Assembly: GCF_020164535.1 (NCBI RefSeq)
Contig: NZ_JAIQZC010000001.1
Location: 1,302,001-1,366,000 of the forward strand
Direction: 5' to 3'
Source: Psychroflexus montanilacus
Lineage (GTDB): Bacteria > Bacteroidota > Bacteroidia > Flavobacteriales > Flavobacteriaceae
DNA: 64,000 nt
Part shown: piece by piece, positions 24,916 through 34,664 of the stretch
Layout: each line of letters starts with the position of its first letter
How positions within the stretch are numbered: the first letter of the stretch is position 1
The notes under the pieces: generated by a model
The model's database searches: none
What the model saw: the letters and a program-made list of their open reading frames with translations, nothing else
What the model was told of the DNA's origin: nothing
Translations under genes and position numbers: made by a program

Positions 24916-27078
24916 TTAGTTCTTTCTTGCTGCAAGCTTAATTGAACTTCTGTCCACTTTTAAATCCTGTAAAACGTGTATAGCTTCTTCCACATACACA
25001 TCTTTGGATAAGCTTTCATGCCATCTTTGTCTTTTTTGAGTAAGTGAAGAATCATTTTGCATGAGCGATTCTTCATAAGGTAAAGACTTGTAAGTCAAAT
25101 CAGTTTTGAATTTATTGATTCCGTCAAACTTTTTTGCCATAGTTTCGACTTTAGTCATTTCCTCATTATAACCTTCATAACTTAAACTATAGCTATTTTG
25201 ATCTCTTTGAGTCTTGATCCATTTCGCATTTTCATCGATCAACTGAAGCTGGGCGTTGTTACTAAGTCGCTTTTGACTATTTGCTATAACCTCATCTAGG
25301 TTTGAATAACCTTTCCACACTTTATAATTTGCAGGAGCAATCTTATCCCAAGGCATTGGATTTTCATAATCTCTCTCACCAATGTCTATGTAAGAATATC
25401 TATCTGGAACAGCAACATCACTTTCTACCCCCTTTAGTTGAGTTGAGCCTCCGTTTATCCTATAAAATTTCTGAGTTGTAATCTTGAGTGCTCCCATATC
25501 ACCAAAAGAGCTATTTCTCATCCAGCGATTCAGATCTACTACATTTTGGACAGTACCTTTACCATAGGTTTGTTTACTTCCCAGCACAACTGCTCTCTCA
25601 TAATCTTGCATTGCCGCTGCAAGTATTTCAGATGCTGATGCAGAAAGTTCATTCACAAGTATCACAAGTGGCTTATCCCAGACCACATCGGAGTCTTTGT
25701 CTTTTAAGACCTCTGTATTATTTTTAGCATCTCTCACTTGTACAATTGGGCCTTTTTCAATGAAAAAACCAGCAATATCCACAACCGTAGACAGAGATCC
25801 ACCACCGTTGTTTCTTAAGTCAATGACTAAACCTTCCGCTCCAATTTCATTGAGTCTTTCTAATTCTTTTTTGATATCTGAAGCAGCATTTCTTTCATTG
25901 TAGTTTTGCATATCAAAGTAAAACTTAGGGAGATTAATGACTCCAAAAAGGTCTCCATTTCTTTCTACAGTTGATGACTTGGCATAAGTTTCTTCAATTT
26001 CTACAACATCTCTAACTATACTTATCATTTCAGTACTTCCGTCTACTTTTTTCACTGTAAGTGTGACTTGGGTACCTTTAGGACCTTTTATAAGATCTAC
26101 TGCATCATCCAAACGCATTCCGCGAATATCTACAGATTCTTCTTCATCTTCTTGTTTCACCTTTTGAATAAGGTCTCCAACTTCCAATTTTCCGTTGGTC
26201 CAGGCTGGGCCTCCAGAAATTACTTCAACAATTTTCACATTATCTCTCTGCTTTTGGAGTCTGGCTCCAATTCCTTCCAGTTTTCCAGACATTGAGATAT
26301 CAAATCTATCTTTATCCTGTGGGGCGAGATAATTAGTATGAGGATCGAATTGGCTTACTATGGAATTGATGTATAGACTGAACCAATCTTCTCTATCCAG
26401 ATCGGACATGGTTTCAAAGTAATTCTCGATGGATTCTCTGGTTATTTCGCGTGCTTCAGCTTCCAGCTCCTCATCCGATTTTTCTTCAACATCTTCCCCA
26501 TCTTCCTTTTTTTGCTCTTGTTCCTTTTTGAGATCATGATATGTTGAAAGGGTAGAGAATTTAAACTGCTTCCTCCACCTTTGCTTTAATTCCTTATTGT
26601 TTTTAGCATAATCTGCTTTATCATAATCGGTATTGATGGTTTCATCGGTATTAAAATCAAACGGTTTTTCCAGTAATTCTGCATAAAAACCTTTAGCTTC
26701 TTCCATACGTTTTTTATAAAGTTCTACGGAAAGATCAAAAAATACCAGATTTTTATTTTTAATCTGATCGTCTATTTGGGTTTCAAAAGCTTTTAATTCT
26801 TTAAAATCACTTTCCAAAAAATGCCTTTTGATAGGATCCAGACCTTTAATATAGTCTTTAAAAACAGCTGTTGAAAAATCATCGTCGATGTCTTTCATAT
26901 CAAAATGACCTTGCTCAATCACATAGGTAATCAGCTCGATAAGAACTTCATCTTTTTCAGAATCTTCATCAAATTCTTTGGTTGTGAAGCTGCAAGAAGT
27001 AACTGAAAAGAGAGTTACTAAAAATAAAATAACTAGATTATTGCTTAAATTGTATCGTTTCATTGTATCAGAGTTCAT
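24916..27078 (-). CDS. Carboxy-terminal processing (tail-specific) protease, S41
   Basis: A 720-residue lipoprotein (lipobox VTSC within NNLVILFLVTLFSVTSC). An N-terminal helical region is followed by a PDZ domain at about 230-330 (GIGARLQKQRDNVKIVEVIS) and the S41 catalytic core, with the Ser in NELSASASEIL and the Lys in QTYGKGTVQ. A C-terminal DUF3340-like tail ends the protein. This is the Prc/Tsp architecture: periplasmic degradation or trimming of envelope proteins at their C-termini. The start may be ATG 27078 or, 15 nt later, ATG 27063 (MKRYNLSNN); the latter gives a more usual signal peptide. Confidence 0.92.
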   Translation of the reverse strand: MNSDTMKRYNLSNNLVILFLVTLFSVTSCSFTTKEFDEDSEKDEVLIELITYVIEQGHFDMKDIDDDFSTAVFKDYIKGLDPIKRHFLESDFKELKAFETQIDDQIKNKNLVFFDLSVELYKKRMEEAKGFYAELLEKPFDFNTDETINTDYDKADYAKNNKELKQRWRKQFKFSTLSTYHDLKKEQEQKKEDGEDVEEKSDEELEAEAREITRESIENYFETMSDLDREDWFSLYINSIVSQFDPHTNYLAPQDKDRFDISMSGKLEGIGARLQKQRDNVKIVEVISGGPAWTNGKLEVGDLIQKVKQEDEEESVDIRGMRLDDAVDLIKGPKGTQVTLTVKKVDGSTEMISIVRDVVEIEETYAKSSTVERNGDLFGVINLPKFYFDMQNYNERNAASDIKKELERLNEIGAEGLVIDLRNNGGGSLSTVVDIAGFFIEKGPIVQVRDAKNNTEVLKDKDSDVVWDKPLVILVNELSASASEILAAAMQDYERAVVLGSKQTYGKGTVQNVVDLNRWMRNSSFGDMGALKITTQKFYRINGGSTQLKGVESDVAVPDRYSYIDIGERDYENPMPWDKIAPANYKVWKGYSNLDEVIANSQKRLSNNAQLQLIDENAKWIKTQRDQNSYSLSYEGYNEEMTKVETMAKKFDGINKFKTDLTYKSLPYEESLMQNDSSLTQKRQRWHESLSKDVYVEEAIHVLQDLKVDRSSIKLAARKN

Positions 27079-27221
27079 TAAATCAAAACTAAGGTAATAT
27101 TTTCCAATTTACAGTAAAAACTATACCACATAATTTATAGCTAGCTAATAATTTGTTAAACGTCTTTCTTGGCTGTTTTACATCATGAAATGTTTATTTT
27201 AGCTATTATAAAATTTAAGCA

Positions 27222-28007
27222 ATGCAAAAAGAAGAAAAACCACTGATTCTGGTTACTAATGATGATGGAATTACAGCTCCTGGCATTAGACATCTTATCA
27301 AGATTATGAACACTATTGGAGAAGTTGTAGTAGTTGCTCCAGACAGACCACAAAGCGGCATGGGTCACGCCATAACAATAAGTGACAATCTTTATTGCGA
27401 TCCTGTCACCATCGATAAATATTCTCAAATCAAAGAATTTTCCTGTTCTGGAACTCCAGCAGATTGTGTCAAAATTGGTGCTCAGGAGATTTTAAGACGC
27501 AAGCCAGATTTATGTGTTAGTGGAATTAATCATGGATCAAATTCATCTATCAACGTTATCTATTCAGGAACCATGAGTGCAGCGGTAGAAGCTGGTGTAG
27601 AAGGAATTCCAGCGATTGGATTCTCTTTACTAGACTATTCAATGGAAGCCAATTTTGACCATACTACAAAGTTTGTAAAACGCATTACAGAAAGTGTTAT
27701 CAAAAACGGACTGCCCAAAGGTGTTGTTTTGAATGTGAATTTTCCAAAAGTAAGTGATGAAAAACTGAAAGGAGTGAAGGTTTGCAGACAAGCTAATGCT
27801 CGCTGGCAGGAGCAGTTTGACAAGCGTCAAAGCCCACAGGGAAGAGATTACTATTGGCTTTCTGGAGAGTTTGTGAATCAGGATGAAGGGCATGACACTG
27901 ATGTGGAAGCACTGGAAGATAATTATGTTTCAATTGTTCCCGTAAAATTTGACTTAACTGCTCATGAATTTATGAACGATTTAAAATCCTGGAGCATTCA
28001 TGATTAA
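27222..28007 (+). CDS. surE: 5'-nucleotidase SurE
   Basis: 261 residues beginning with the metal-binding motif ILVTNDDGITAPGI, then VVVVAPDRPQSGMGHAIT, SGTPADCVKIG, SGINHGSNSSINVIYSGTMS and AAVEAGVEGIPAIGFS, all diagnostic of SurE. It dephosphorylates nucleoside 5'- and 3'-monophosphates and is linked to stationary-phase survival. The last 8 nt overlap the next gene. Confidence 0.96.
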   Translation: MQKEEKPLILVTNDDGITAPGIRHLIKIMNTIGEVVVVAPDRPQSGMGHAITISDNLYCDPVTIDKYSQIKEFSCSGTPADCVKIGAQEILRRKPDLCVSGINHGSNSSINVIYSGTMSAAVEAGVEGIPAIGFSLLDYSMEANFDHTTKFVKRITESVIKNGLPKGVVLNVNFPKVSDEKLKGVKVCRQANARWQEQFDKRQSPQGRDYYWLSGEFVNQDEGHDTDVEALEDNYVSIVPVKFDLTAHEFMNDLKSWSIHD

Positions 28008-28281
28008 GAAAGAAATTGCCATTGGTTTTTTGGTAGGTATCGCAGCAAATCTAGCAGGTATGTTTTTATACATTAGCCTGGTGATGCAAAAGGAATTTGA
28101 AGTCGTTCTTGGAAGAGCCTCGGAAGAAGGTGTTTTAGGAACTATCATAGCCTTAGGAGCGATCTTAAATTTTTTACCTTTTTTCGTGTTTATCAAAAAA
28201 AAACAGGACTACAGAGCCAGAGGAGTACTGATGGCAACAATTTTAAGTGCTGCAATTATTTTAATTACAAAATTCTTTTAA
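28000..28281 (+). CDS. Small three-helix membrane protein
   Basis: 93 residues with three hydrophobic segments (EIAIGFLVGIAANLAGMFLY, TIIALGAILNFLPFFVFI, VLMATILSAAIILITKFF). It overlaps surE by 8 nt and precedes the thioesterase by 3 nt, so it is the middle gene of a tight three-gene operon. I recognise no family. The context is typical of conserved flavobacterial membrane proteins of unknown role. Confidence 0.75.
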   Translation: MIKKEIAIGFLVGIAANLAGMFLYISLVMQKEFEVVLGRASEEGVLGTIIALGAILNFLPFFVFIKKKQDYRARGVLMATILSAAIILITKFF

Positions 28282-28284
28282 ACA

Positions 28285-28764
28285 ATGTACACCAAATCAT
28301 TTGAAATACGGTGGAGCGATCTAGATGCCAACAGACATCTGGCTAACTCATCCTATCAAAACTTTATGAGTCATACTCGAATGGCTTTTCTTGTAGAAAA
28401 TGGCTTTTCTCAGCAAGAACTGGTTAAGCATAATCTTGGACCTATTGTCTTTTACGAGCATATTTTTTACTTCAAAGAGTTAAAACCAGAAGATCATGTG
28501 AGTGTAAGTCTGGAACTAAAAGGCCTAAGTGAGGACGGTATGTTTTTTCAATTTGAACATAACATTTACAATCAAAAAGGAGAAAATTGCGCCAGATGTG
28601 AAATGATGGGCTCTTGGCTGGACTTAAGCTCAAGACAGCTTACCGCTCTTCCAGAGCATCTTTTAAAACCGCTGGAACATCTCACTAAAACTGAAGATTA
28701 TAGAATATTGACAAAAGAAGATACTAGAAAATATGGTGTAAAGCCAAAACATTTAAATGTCTAA
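28285..28764 (+). CDS. Acyl-CoA thioesterase, hotdog fold
   Basis: 159 residues of the 4-hydroxybenzoyl-CoA thioesterase/YbgC-like family. The catalytic Asp lies in EIRWSDLDANRHLANSSY, followed by the hotdog helix (FMSHTRMAFLVENGF). It hydrolyses acyl-CoA thioesters, probably in the cytoplasm; chain-length specificity is not readable. Last gene of the surE operon, with a terminator right after it. Confidence 0.87.
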   Translation: MYTKSFEIRWSDLDANRHLANSSYQNFMSHTRMAFLVENGFSQQELVKHNLGPIVFYEHIFYFKELKPEDHVSVSLELKGLSEDGMFFQFEHNIYNQKGENCARCEMMGSWLDLSSRQLTALPEHLLKPLEHLTKTEDYRILTKEDTRKYGVKPKHLNV

Positions 28765-28784
28765 GTCAACCTACTATCATAAAA

Positions 28785-28820
28785 CAAAAAAAGGTTCAAC
28801 TTGCGTTGAACCTTTTCTTT
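28785..28820. terminator. Bidirectional terminator between thioesterase and FAS1 genes
   Basis: A 12-bp stem AAAAGGTTCAAC / GTTGAACCTTTT with loop TTGC, A-run on the left and T-run on the right. It serves the converging genes ending at 28764 and 28839. Confidence 0.9.
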
Positions 28821-28838
28821 TGTGTATGAATAAAAATA

Positions 28839-30263
28839 TTATTCTAATTCTGGTAGAACAACTCTATCGATAGCATGTACTACACCATTAGCTGCTTGAA
28901 CATCAACTACAATAATATTGCTTTCCCTTCCATTTGGATCAGTTAAAGTTGGTGTTTCACCGTCTAAACTTAATTGGAGTTCAGCACCTAATGTTGTTAC
29001 AGGCCCAGCTACAAGATCTGTAGATCTTATATTAGCTTCAGCTACAACATGACTATTTAATGCAGCTGTAAGTGTAGCAGCCGGAATATCTCCAAGTCCG
29101 CTTGCACCCAATTCAGTTAATAATGCATCAAAAGCATCGTTTGTTGGTGCAAAAACAGTAAATGGTGCTGGTGCTTCACCCTGAGTTGAAAGAGTAGCAA
29201 CAAAATCTGGCTGACCATCTGCAGTTAATGCTGCTTCAAGACTATTGAAATTTGGATCTGCTGTTGCAAAAGTTACGACTGTTGGTAAATCTATAACCGT
29301 ATCTACAATATGCACTACACCATTGGAAGCTTCATTATCAGCTCCAGTTACAGAAGAGACTCCATTTATTCTCACTCCATCATCTGTGTTGATATAAAAG
29401 CTTAAGTACGTATCTTCAGTATCAGCATATGTTGCCAAAGAATTAGTGTAAGTTGTTTCAAGATCCGAAGAAAATTGAGCTCCAGATAAAACATGATTTA
29501 ACAGAACCTGAGTTACAGCTTCAACTGGTAAATCTGTCAATTCAGCTCCATTTAAAAAGGTTTCGAAAGCTGCATTTGTAGGAGCAAATACAGTCAGGTC
29601 TGCTGAAGGGTCTGCAACAACCTCATCTAAACCCGTATATTCCAAGGCAGCTACCAGGCTTGATAAATCATCATTCCCAACAGCTAAATCAGCAATGGTA
29701 GGTTGTGGTTCAGGAAGTTCTGGAATAAGAACGCCATTGATGACGTGTACTACACCGTTTTCGATTTCCACATCGGCAGTTACTACGTTTCTTGTCGTAC
29801 CTTCAGAGTCTGTTACAGTTACACTGCTACCTGATCTGGTTACTGTGATTTCCTGGTCACCAGCCAGTGTAGGGAATGTTTGTTCGCCTTCAGTTAAATC
29901 AGTTGAAAAAGCAACTGCAGGTACAACGTGAAATCCAAGTACAATCTCAAGATTTTCAACTCCTCCAATAGCAGCAACAAGTTCATCTAAATTTTCAGCT
30001 TCAAATCTTTCTAAAGCTGCTCCGAAAGCTTCATCTGTGGGAGCAAATACTGTGATTGCTTCTTCACCTAATAAAGTTTCGCCAAGTCCATCTACAGCAT
30101 TCACTGCATCTAATAAAAGATTAAGGTCTGCAGCTTCTGCAGCTTCAACTAAATTTGGTGTATCTCCTTGTGGTGGTACTACAGGTGCATCGTCATCGTC
30201 TGAACAAGAGACTGCTGTTGTCAGTAAAACAGCTAAAAGCATAAATTTTGATAGTAATTTCAT
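28839..30263 (-). CDS. Fasciclin (FAS1) repeat lipoprotein, three domains
   Basis: A 474-residue lipoprotein (lipobox TAVSC, C20, followed by an acidic SDDDD linker). It has three FAS1 domains, at about 35-185, 190-330 and 335-474. Each has the H1 box (ITVFAPTDEAF, LTVFAPTNAAF, FTVFAPTNDAF) and the H2 box near its end (NGVVHVINGVL, NGVVHIVDTVI, NGVVHAIDRVV). FAS1 domains mediate cell adhesion or matrix binding. The acidic residue after the lipidated Cys suggests surface export signals known in Bacteroidota. It is paralogous to the next gene; its last two domains match the last two of that protein. Confidence 0.93.
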   Translation of the reverse strand: MKLLSKFMLLAVLLTTAVSCSDDDDAPVVPPQGDTPNLVEAAEAADLNLLLDAVNAVDGLGETLLGEEAITVFAPTDEAFGAALERFEAENLDELVAAIGGVENLEIVLGFHVVPAVAFSTDLTEGEQTFPTLAGDQEITVTRSGSSVTVTDSEGTTRNVVTADVEIENGVVHVINGVLIPELPEPQPTIADLAVGNDDLSSLVAALEYTGLDEVVADPSADLTVFAPTNAAFETFLNGAELTDLPVEAVTQVLLNHVLSGAQFSSDLETTYTNSLATYADTEDTYLSFYINTDDGVRINGVSSVTGADNEASNGVVHIVDTVIDLPTVVTFATADPNFNSLEAALTADGQPDFVATLSTQGEAPAPFTVFAPTNDAFDALLTELGASGLGDIPAATLTAALNSHVVAEANIRSTDLVAGPVTTLGAELQLSLDGETPTLTDPNGRESNIIVVDVQAANGVVHAIDRVVLPELE

Positions 30264-30440
30264 AGGTTTTTTGTTTTTTGATTCACCTATAAGACAAAGT
30301 GAGGATAAAAGTTACTACCAGAAAATCGACGTTTAGCATTTAATTAACAATCAAAATGATTTTATAAAACGAAAACTTAAAACTATTCAGCTTAACATCA
30401 AATAAGCAGTTAAGCCTTTTCAAATTTTAAAATCCCCAAT

Positions 30441-30470
30441 AAAAAAAGTTCAGCGATTGCTGAACTTTTT
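30441..30470 (-). terminator. Terminator of the four-domain FAS1 gene
   Basis: An 11-bp stem AAAAGTTCAGC / GCTGAACTTTT with loop GATT and flanking A/T runs, 25 nt beyond the stop codon at 30495. Confidence 0.88.
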
Positions 30471-30494
30471 TATGATTAAACTGTACTCCTTATT

Positions 30495-32345
30495 TTATTC
30501 TTCCTCAGGAAGCAAAACGGTATCTATAGCATGAACAACACCATTCGCAGCCTGTACATCAAAAGATACAATACTACTTAACCTGCCTCTTGGATCTGTA
30601 ATAGAAGCATCAGTGGTATTTATAATAATATCCGACCCTAAGGTGTTAATGGTTCCATCTGTAAGATCTTCAGACCTTCTATTGAATCCTGAAACTACAT
30701 GTGTATTTAGCGCTGAAGTTAATAATGCAGGATCAATTTCATCCAGACCAGTTACACCAAGTTCTATGAATAAATCTGAAAAAGCTTGATTGGAAGGTGC
30801 AAATACCGTAAATGGTGTAGGATCAGTACCATTAGGTGTTGATAAAAGGTCAACATAATTTTCTGCCGATTGTCCAGAATCTGTAAGTGCTCCCAATAGA
30901 CTCTCAAAGTTTGGATCAGCTTCTACAAAAGTAACCACCGTTGGCAAATCTATTACCCGATCGACAATATGAACTACACCGTTTGCTGCTTCAACATTTG
31001 GCGTAGTAACCGTCGATATTCCGTTTAATACGACACCATCATTTGTATTGATATAAAAACTTAAATTATTTTCAGTCTCTCCATAGGTTGCTAAGGAGGT
31101 TGTATAGTCAGTTTCTAAATCGTCCGAAAAAGATATTCCAGACAACACGTGATTCAACAAAACCTGCTCTACCGTTTCTACAGGAAGTTCTGTTACCTCA
31201 GCACCATCTAAAAATGTATCAAAAGCTTCATTCGTTGGTGCAAATACAGTAAAATCTTCAGATCTATTGGCGAGAATTTCATCCAGACCAGTGTATTCAA
31301 GCGCTTCTACAAGGCTAGACAAATCACTGTTCATAGAAGCCACACCAGTAATAGTAGGGTCTATCATGTCAATAATCTCCTGAGGGAGCAATACTTTATC
31401 TACTGCATGTATAACACCGTTGTTTGTTTGTACGTCTGTTTCAACAATATTTGCATTTGTTCCTGAAGCATCAATAATTTGAGCTCCATCACTTAAATCA
31501 AATTCTAAACTTTCACCTTGAAATGTTTCTGCTGTTATTCCTGTTGACAAATCACTAGATCTTACATTATTTCCAGGTATTACGTGGTAGCTTAGCACAG
31601 TTGCTAAAGTTTCTGAATCAAGTTCATCTAAATTTTCCGCTCCTAATATTCCAAGCAAGTTTTCAAAAGCAGCATTGGTAGGAGCAAATACAGTATAAGG
31701 TGAATTTTCTCCGCTACCAGAAAGAAGTTGAATAAAATTTAAATCTTCAGATTCTGCTAATTCTAATGCGTTAACTAAAGATGAGAATTCTGGATTTGCT
31801 GCAGCTTGAGTAGCAACAGATGGAATGCCTATGACATTATTTACAATGTGAATAACACCATTAGAAGCGATAACATCTCCATTGGTAACCTCTGCTACAC
31901 CATTTATAACAACTCCACCGTCAGCATTTACAAATAAACTCAGATTTTCTTCTGATGCTGAACCTACAATTGAGGAAGGGATATATCCTGTGGAAAAATC
32001 TGCAGCAAGATTTGTCCCCTCTAAGACATGATTTAAAAGAAGTTGCCTTAGTTCATCTTCCGGGACAGAGCCAAGACTAGCAAAACCGTTTAATTCAAGG
32101 AATTGAGTAAAAGCTGCATTGGATGGTGCAAATAAGGTTGACTCATTCTCCCCTGCAAATGCATCTAAAAGATCTGCAGCTTCTAAAGCTGCAAAAAGAT
32201 TAGAAAATTCTGGATTTTCTTCTACTATCTGTGCTATTGTATCATCCCCATCAGGAGCAACTACCGTGATATCATCATCGTCTGAACAAGACATGATTAT
32301 GGTTAAAACCATAGATAAAAGTAAAAGTTTTGAAATTATTTTCAT
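30495..32345 (-). CDS. Fasciclin (FAS1) repeat lipoprotein, four domains
   Basis: A 616-residue lipoprotein with lipobox TIIMSC (C20). Four FAS1 domains, each with an H1 box (STLFAPSNAAF, YTVFAPTNAAF, FTVFAPTNEAF, FTVFAPSNQAF) and an NGV(I/V)H motif. Domains 3 and 4 (SSLVEALEYTGLDEIL; TFVEADPNFESLLGAL) correspond to domains 2 and 3 of the neighbouring FAS1 lipoprotein, so the two genes arose by duplication with gain or loss of domains. Each has its own terminator and so may be expressed independently. Likely a surface adhesion or matrix protein. Confidence 0.93.
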   Translation of the reverse strand: MKIISKLLLLSMVLTIIMSCSDDDDITVVAPDGDDTIAQIVEENPEFSNLFAALEAADLLDAFAGENESTLFAPSNAAFTQFLELNGFASLGSVPEDELRQLLLNHVLEGTNLAADFSTGYIPSSIVGSASEENLSLFVNADGGVVINGVAEVTNGDVIASNGVIHIVNNVIGIPSVATQAAANPEFSSLVNALELAESEDLNFIQLLSGSGENSPYTVFAPTNAAFENLLGILGAENLDELDSETLATVLSYHVIPGNNVRSSDLSTGITAETFQGESLEFDLSDGAQIIDASGTNANIVETDVQTNNGVIHAVDKVLLPQEIIDMIDPTITGVASMNSDLSSLVEALEYTGLDEILANRSEDFTVFAPTNEAFDTFLDGAEVTELPVETVEQVLLNHVLSGISFSDDLETDYTTSLATYGETENNLSFYINTNDGVVLNGISTVTTPNVEAANGVVHIVDRVIDLPTVVTFVEADPNFESLLGALTDSGQSAENYVDLLSTPNGTDPTPFTVFAPSNQAFSDLFIELGVTGLDEIDPALLTSALNTHVVSGFNRRSEDLTDGTINTLGSDIIINTTDASITDPRGRLSSIVSFDVQAANGVVHAIDTVLLPEEE

Positions 32346-32457
32346 GGGTTATTTTTTTTGTGAAATAACATCGAATCAGTAACTGAAACTAATTTTGATC
32401 GTACATTTAATAAGTATTTAACTTAAGGCTGCAATTAGTATTAAAGCTAACTTAAAA

Positions 32458-33108
32458 TCATTGACAGCCGGAGAGAGAAGCTTCAAAAGCTTCTTCAAAT
32501 TCAGAATTAGAATTAATCACATGTCCGTCTGAATTAGAGTCTAAAAGCAAAATTGGATAATCTATTTCATAAACGTCAGAATCGTGTAAATTGTCTACAT
32601 ACTGAAAGAGTTCTTCATTACTGATAAGATTGAGCGTTTCGAAAGTACCATCTAGCTCGTTAAATTCTTTGATGACAATTGGGAAATCAAAATTCAAACA
32701 AGGATTGTGTTCAATATCAAATTTTTCTTCACAAGAATTAGTTAGTAAACTTAATTCTGAAGTGGTATTCACTTTGTGCTGAGTATAATCGAAGAAGACA
32801 ATAGATATAGGAAACAAAATTTGGACCTGATCATTTTCATCAATCGAATTTAAATCTTGTATAGATGAAATAGTTCTTCTATTCGAATTTATATTAACTT
32901 CATAAGGAAATACTAAACTAAAACAAGACGTGTTATCTATATGATCATCAAAATTTGCATTGTGGAGGGTGATGGATTTTATCAATGGAGTCAAAACCGA
33001 TGACCTGTGCAAGGCATCACGAGATTCAATGACTTGTGAATCATCTTCATAGCAACCCACAAAGACGAATAGAAATAGTAAAAATATATAATTGTAAAAT
33101 TTATTCAT
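32458..33108 (-). CDS. Lipoprotein of unknown function
   Basis: 216 residues from ATG 33108 (MNKFYNYIFLLFLFVFVGC, lipobox FVGC). A Met 27 nt upstream is in frame but precedes the signal peptide. The mature protein is Asp/Asn/Ser-rich with conserved-looking blocks (NTSCFSLVFPYEVNIN, QVQILFPISIVFFDYTQHKV, NPCLNFDFPIVIKEF) and paired cysteines. I do not recognise a family. It shares a short divergent promoter region with the ECF sigma gene and precedes the FAS1 genes on the same strand, which suggests a functional link. Confidence 0.75.
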   Translation of the reverse strand: MNKFYNYIFLLFLFVFVGCYEDDSQVIESRDALHRSSVLTPLIKSITLHNANFDDHIDNTSCFSLVFPYEVNINSNRRTISSIQDLNSIDENDQVQILFPISIVFFDYTQHKVNTTSELSLLTNSCEEKFDIEHNPCLNFDFPIVIKEFNELDGTFETLNLISNEELFQYVDNLHDSDVYEIDYPILLLDSNSDGHVINSNSEFEEAFEASLSGCQ

Positions 33109-33173
33109 AAAGTCCTTGTTTCCAACATAAAACAACTAAAATAAAAAAACTCCTACTCAATTAACTATTTTTA

Positions 33174-33181
33174 TACTTTTG
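33174..33181 (+). promoter_or_regulatory. Putative -7 box of the ECF sigma gene, very close to the start codon
   Basis: TACTTTTG is a perfect TAnnTTTG match ending only 6 nt before the ATG at 33188. If used, transcription would begin at or next to the start codon and the mRNA would be leaderless or nearly so. Confidence 0.45.
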
Positions 33182-33187
33182 ACCTTT

Positions 33188-33712
33188 ATGAAAAAAGCCA
33201 AACCTTTATATGAAAATTGCTGCGAAGAGTCAATTTTCTCAAAACTTCACCAAAGGTACGCTAAAGATTTACATGATTTTATTTATTACAAATTTGGAGA
33301 ACAGCACAATCCAAAAGATAAAGTTCAAGAGGCCTTTATGAAGCTTTGGGAGAATTGTCATAAAATTATTCCCGAAAAGGCTAAGAGTTTTTTATTTTCT
33401 GTGGCAAATAACACTACGCTTAATGTGATTAAACACAAGAAAGTAGTTCTAAATTATGAAATAAAGTCTAATCACAAAGATTCAGATCATCAAGATCCTC
33501 AGTTTGTATTGGAAGAAAAAGAATATTTGGACAAGTATCAAAAAGCTTTATCTCACTTAACAGAAGAAAAAAGAGTCGCATTTCTGCTTAACAGAGTGGA
33601 AGGAAAAAAACATAAAGAAATAGCAGAACTTTTAGGCATATCCAAAAAGGCTGTTGAGAAAAGGATTTACACAGCATTAAATCAGCTAAGAAAAGAAGTT
33701 GACGGAATTTAA
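33188..33712 (+). CDS. ECF-type RNA polymerase sigma factor (FecI-like)
   Basis: 174 residues from ATG 33188; a TTG 9 nt upstream is also in frame but less likely. Sigma region 2 spans about 15-80 (LHDFIYYKFG, VQEAFMKLWEN, KSFLFSVANNTTLNVIKHKK) and region 4 about 110-170 (LTEEKRVAFLLNRVEGKKHK, EIAELLGISKKAVEKRIYTA). It is followed by a FecR anti-sigma gene and a TonB receptor gene, the standard cell-surface signalling trio that switches on receptor and target genes when ligand binds. Confidence 0.93.
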   Translation: MKKAKPLYENCCEESIFSKLHQRYAKDLHDFIYYKFGEQHNPKDKVQEAFMKLWENCHKIIPEKAKSFLFSVANNTTLNVIKHKKVVLNYEIKSNHKDSDHQDPQFVLEEKEYLDKYQKALSHLTEEKRVAFLLNRVEGKKHKEIAELLGISKKAVEKRIYTALNQLRKEVDGI

Positions 33713-33767
33713 CACAATGCAGGTAGGATATGTCAGCTTTAGATTGTCATATAAATGAATAATTGCT

Positions 33768-34664
33768 ATGAAAGAGGAAGAACTAATTAAGAAATGGCTC
33801 AATGATGAATTGAGTCCTGAAGAGCTAGAGGCGTTTAAAAAACTAGACGCCTATTCCTCTTACGTCAAACTTTCAGAAAAGGCAAGTCATTTTAAAGCCC
33901 CGAAATTCAATGAAGCTGAATCTTTAGAACACCTCAAATTTAGAACCAAATCCAAATCATCTAAGCATTTCACATCCAGATTTTTTGCAGCGCTTATCGC
34001 TGTTTTTATTATTGTGTTTGCTGTAGTCAAATTACTAAATAAAGAAACTGCACTTGAGACTTATACAACTGAGGTTGCTGCTTCTGAAGTCATCCACCTG
34101 CCAGATCAATCTGAAATCAACCTTAGTGCGAATTCTTCTGTGAGCTACGACTCCCAAAAGTGGAGCCAAAACCGGAACTTAACGCTAAAAGGCGAAGCTT
34201 TTTTTAAAGTTAAAAAAGGTGAGAAGTTTACGGTCAATACTTCCCATGGAGCTATTGAAGTTTTAGGCACACAATTCAATGTTAAGTCGAGAGATTATGG
34301 TTTTGAAGTCACATGTTTTGAAGGTTCTGTTGGTGTTACTATAGATAATAAGCAGCATATTCTTGAAGAAAATGACCAGCTCGTCTTAACCCGTAATTCA
34401 GTCAAGAAAACTCAAACTCATTTTGAAACTCCAGACTGGACCAGAAATTCAACCATACTCAAAAGCACTCCACTAGAAGACGTTTTAAAAGAGTTTGAAA
34501 ATTATTATGATGTTGATTTTGAAACCTCAAGTATTAACACTTCGCGACTTTATACTGGAAGTTTTACTCATTCTAACATAGAAATTGCTTTGAAATCTAT
34601 TACTTTGCCATTAGATTTGACCTACAACATTAAAGATAAAAAGGTCATTCTTACGAATAAGTGA
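33768..34664 (+). CDS. FecR-family anti-sigma factor
   Basis: 298 residues: a short cytoplasmic N-terminal helical region (EEELIKKWLNDELSPEELEA), one transmembrane helix at 72-90, and a periplasmic FecR domain (IHLPDQSEINLSANSSVSYD, GEAFFKVKKGEKFTVNTSHG, IEVLGTQFNVKSRD). A C-terminal domain ends LPLDLTYNIKDKKVILTNK, which contacts the receptor signalling domain in this family. It holds the sigma factor until the receptor signals. It overlaps the receptor start codon by 4 nt (GTGA). Confidence 0.94.
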   Translation: MKEEELIKKWLNDELSPEELEAFKKLDAYSSYVKLSEKASHFKAPKFNEAESLEHLKFRTKSKSSKHFTSRFFAALIAVFIIVFAVVKLLNKETALETYTTEVAASEVIHLPDQSEINLSANSSVSYDSQKWSQNRNLTLKGEAFFKVKKGEKFTVNTSHGAIEVLGTQFNVKSRDYGFEVTCFEGSVGVTIDNKQHILEENDQLVLTRNSVKKTQTHFETPDWTRNSTILKSTPLEDVLKEFENYYDVDFETSSINTSRLYTGSFTHSNIEIALKSITLPLDLTYNIKDKKVILTNK

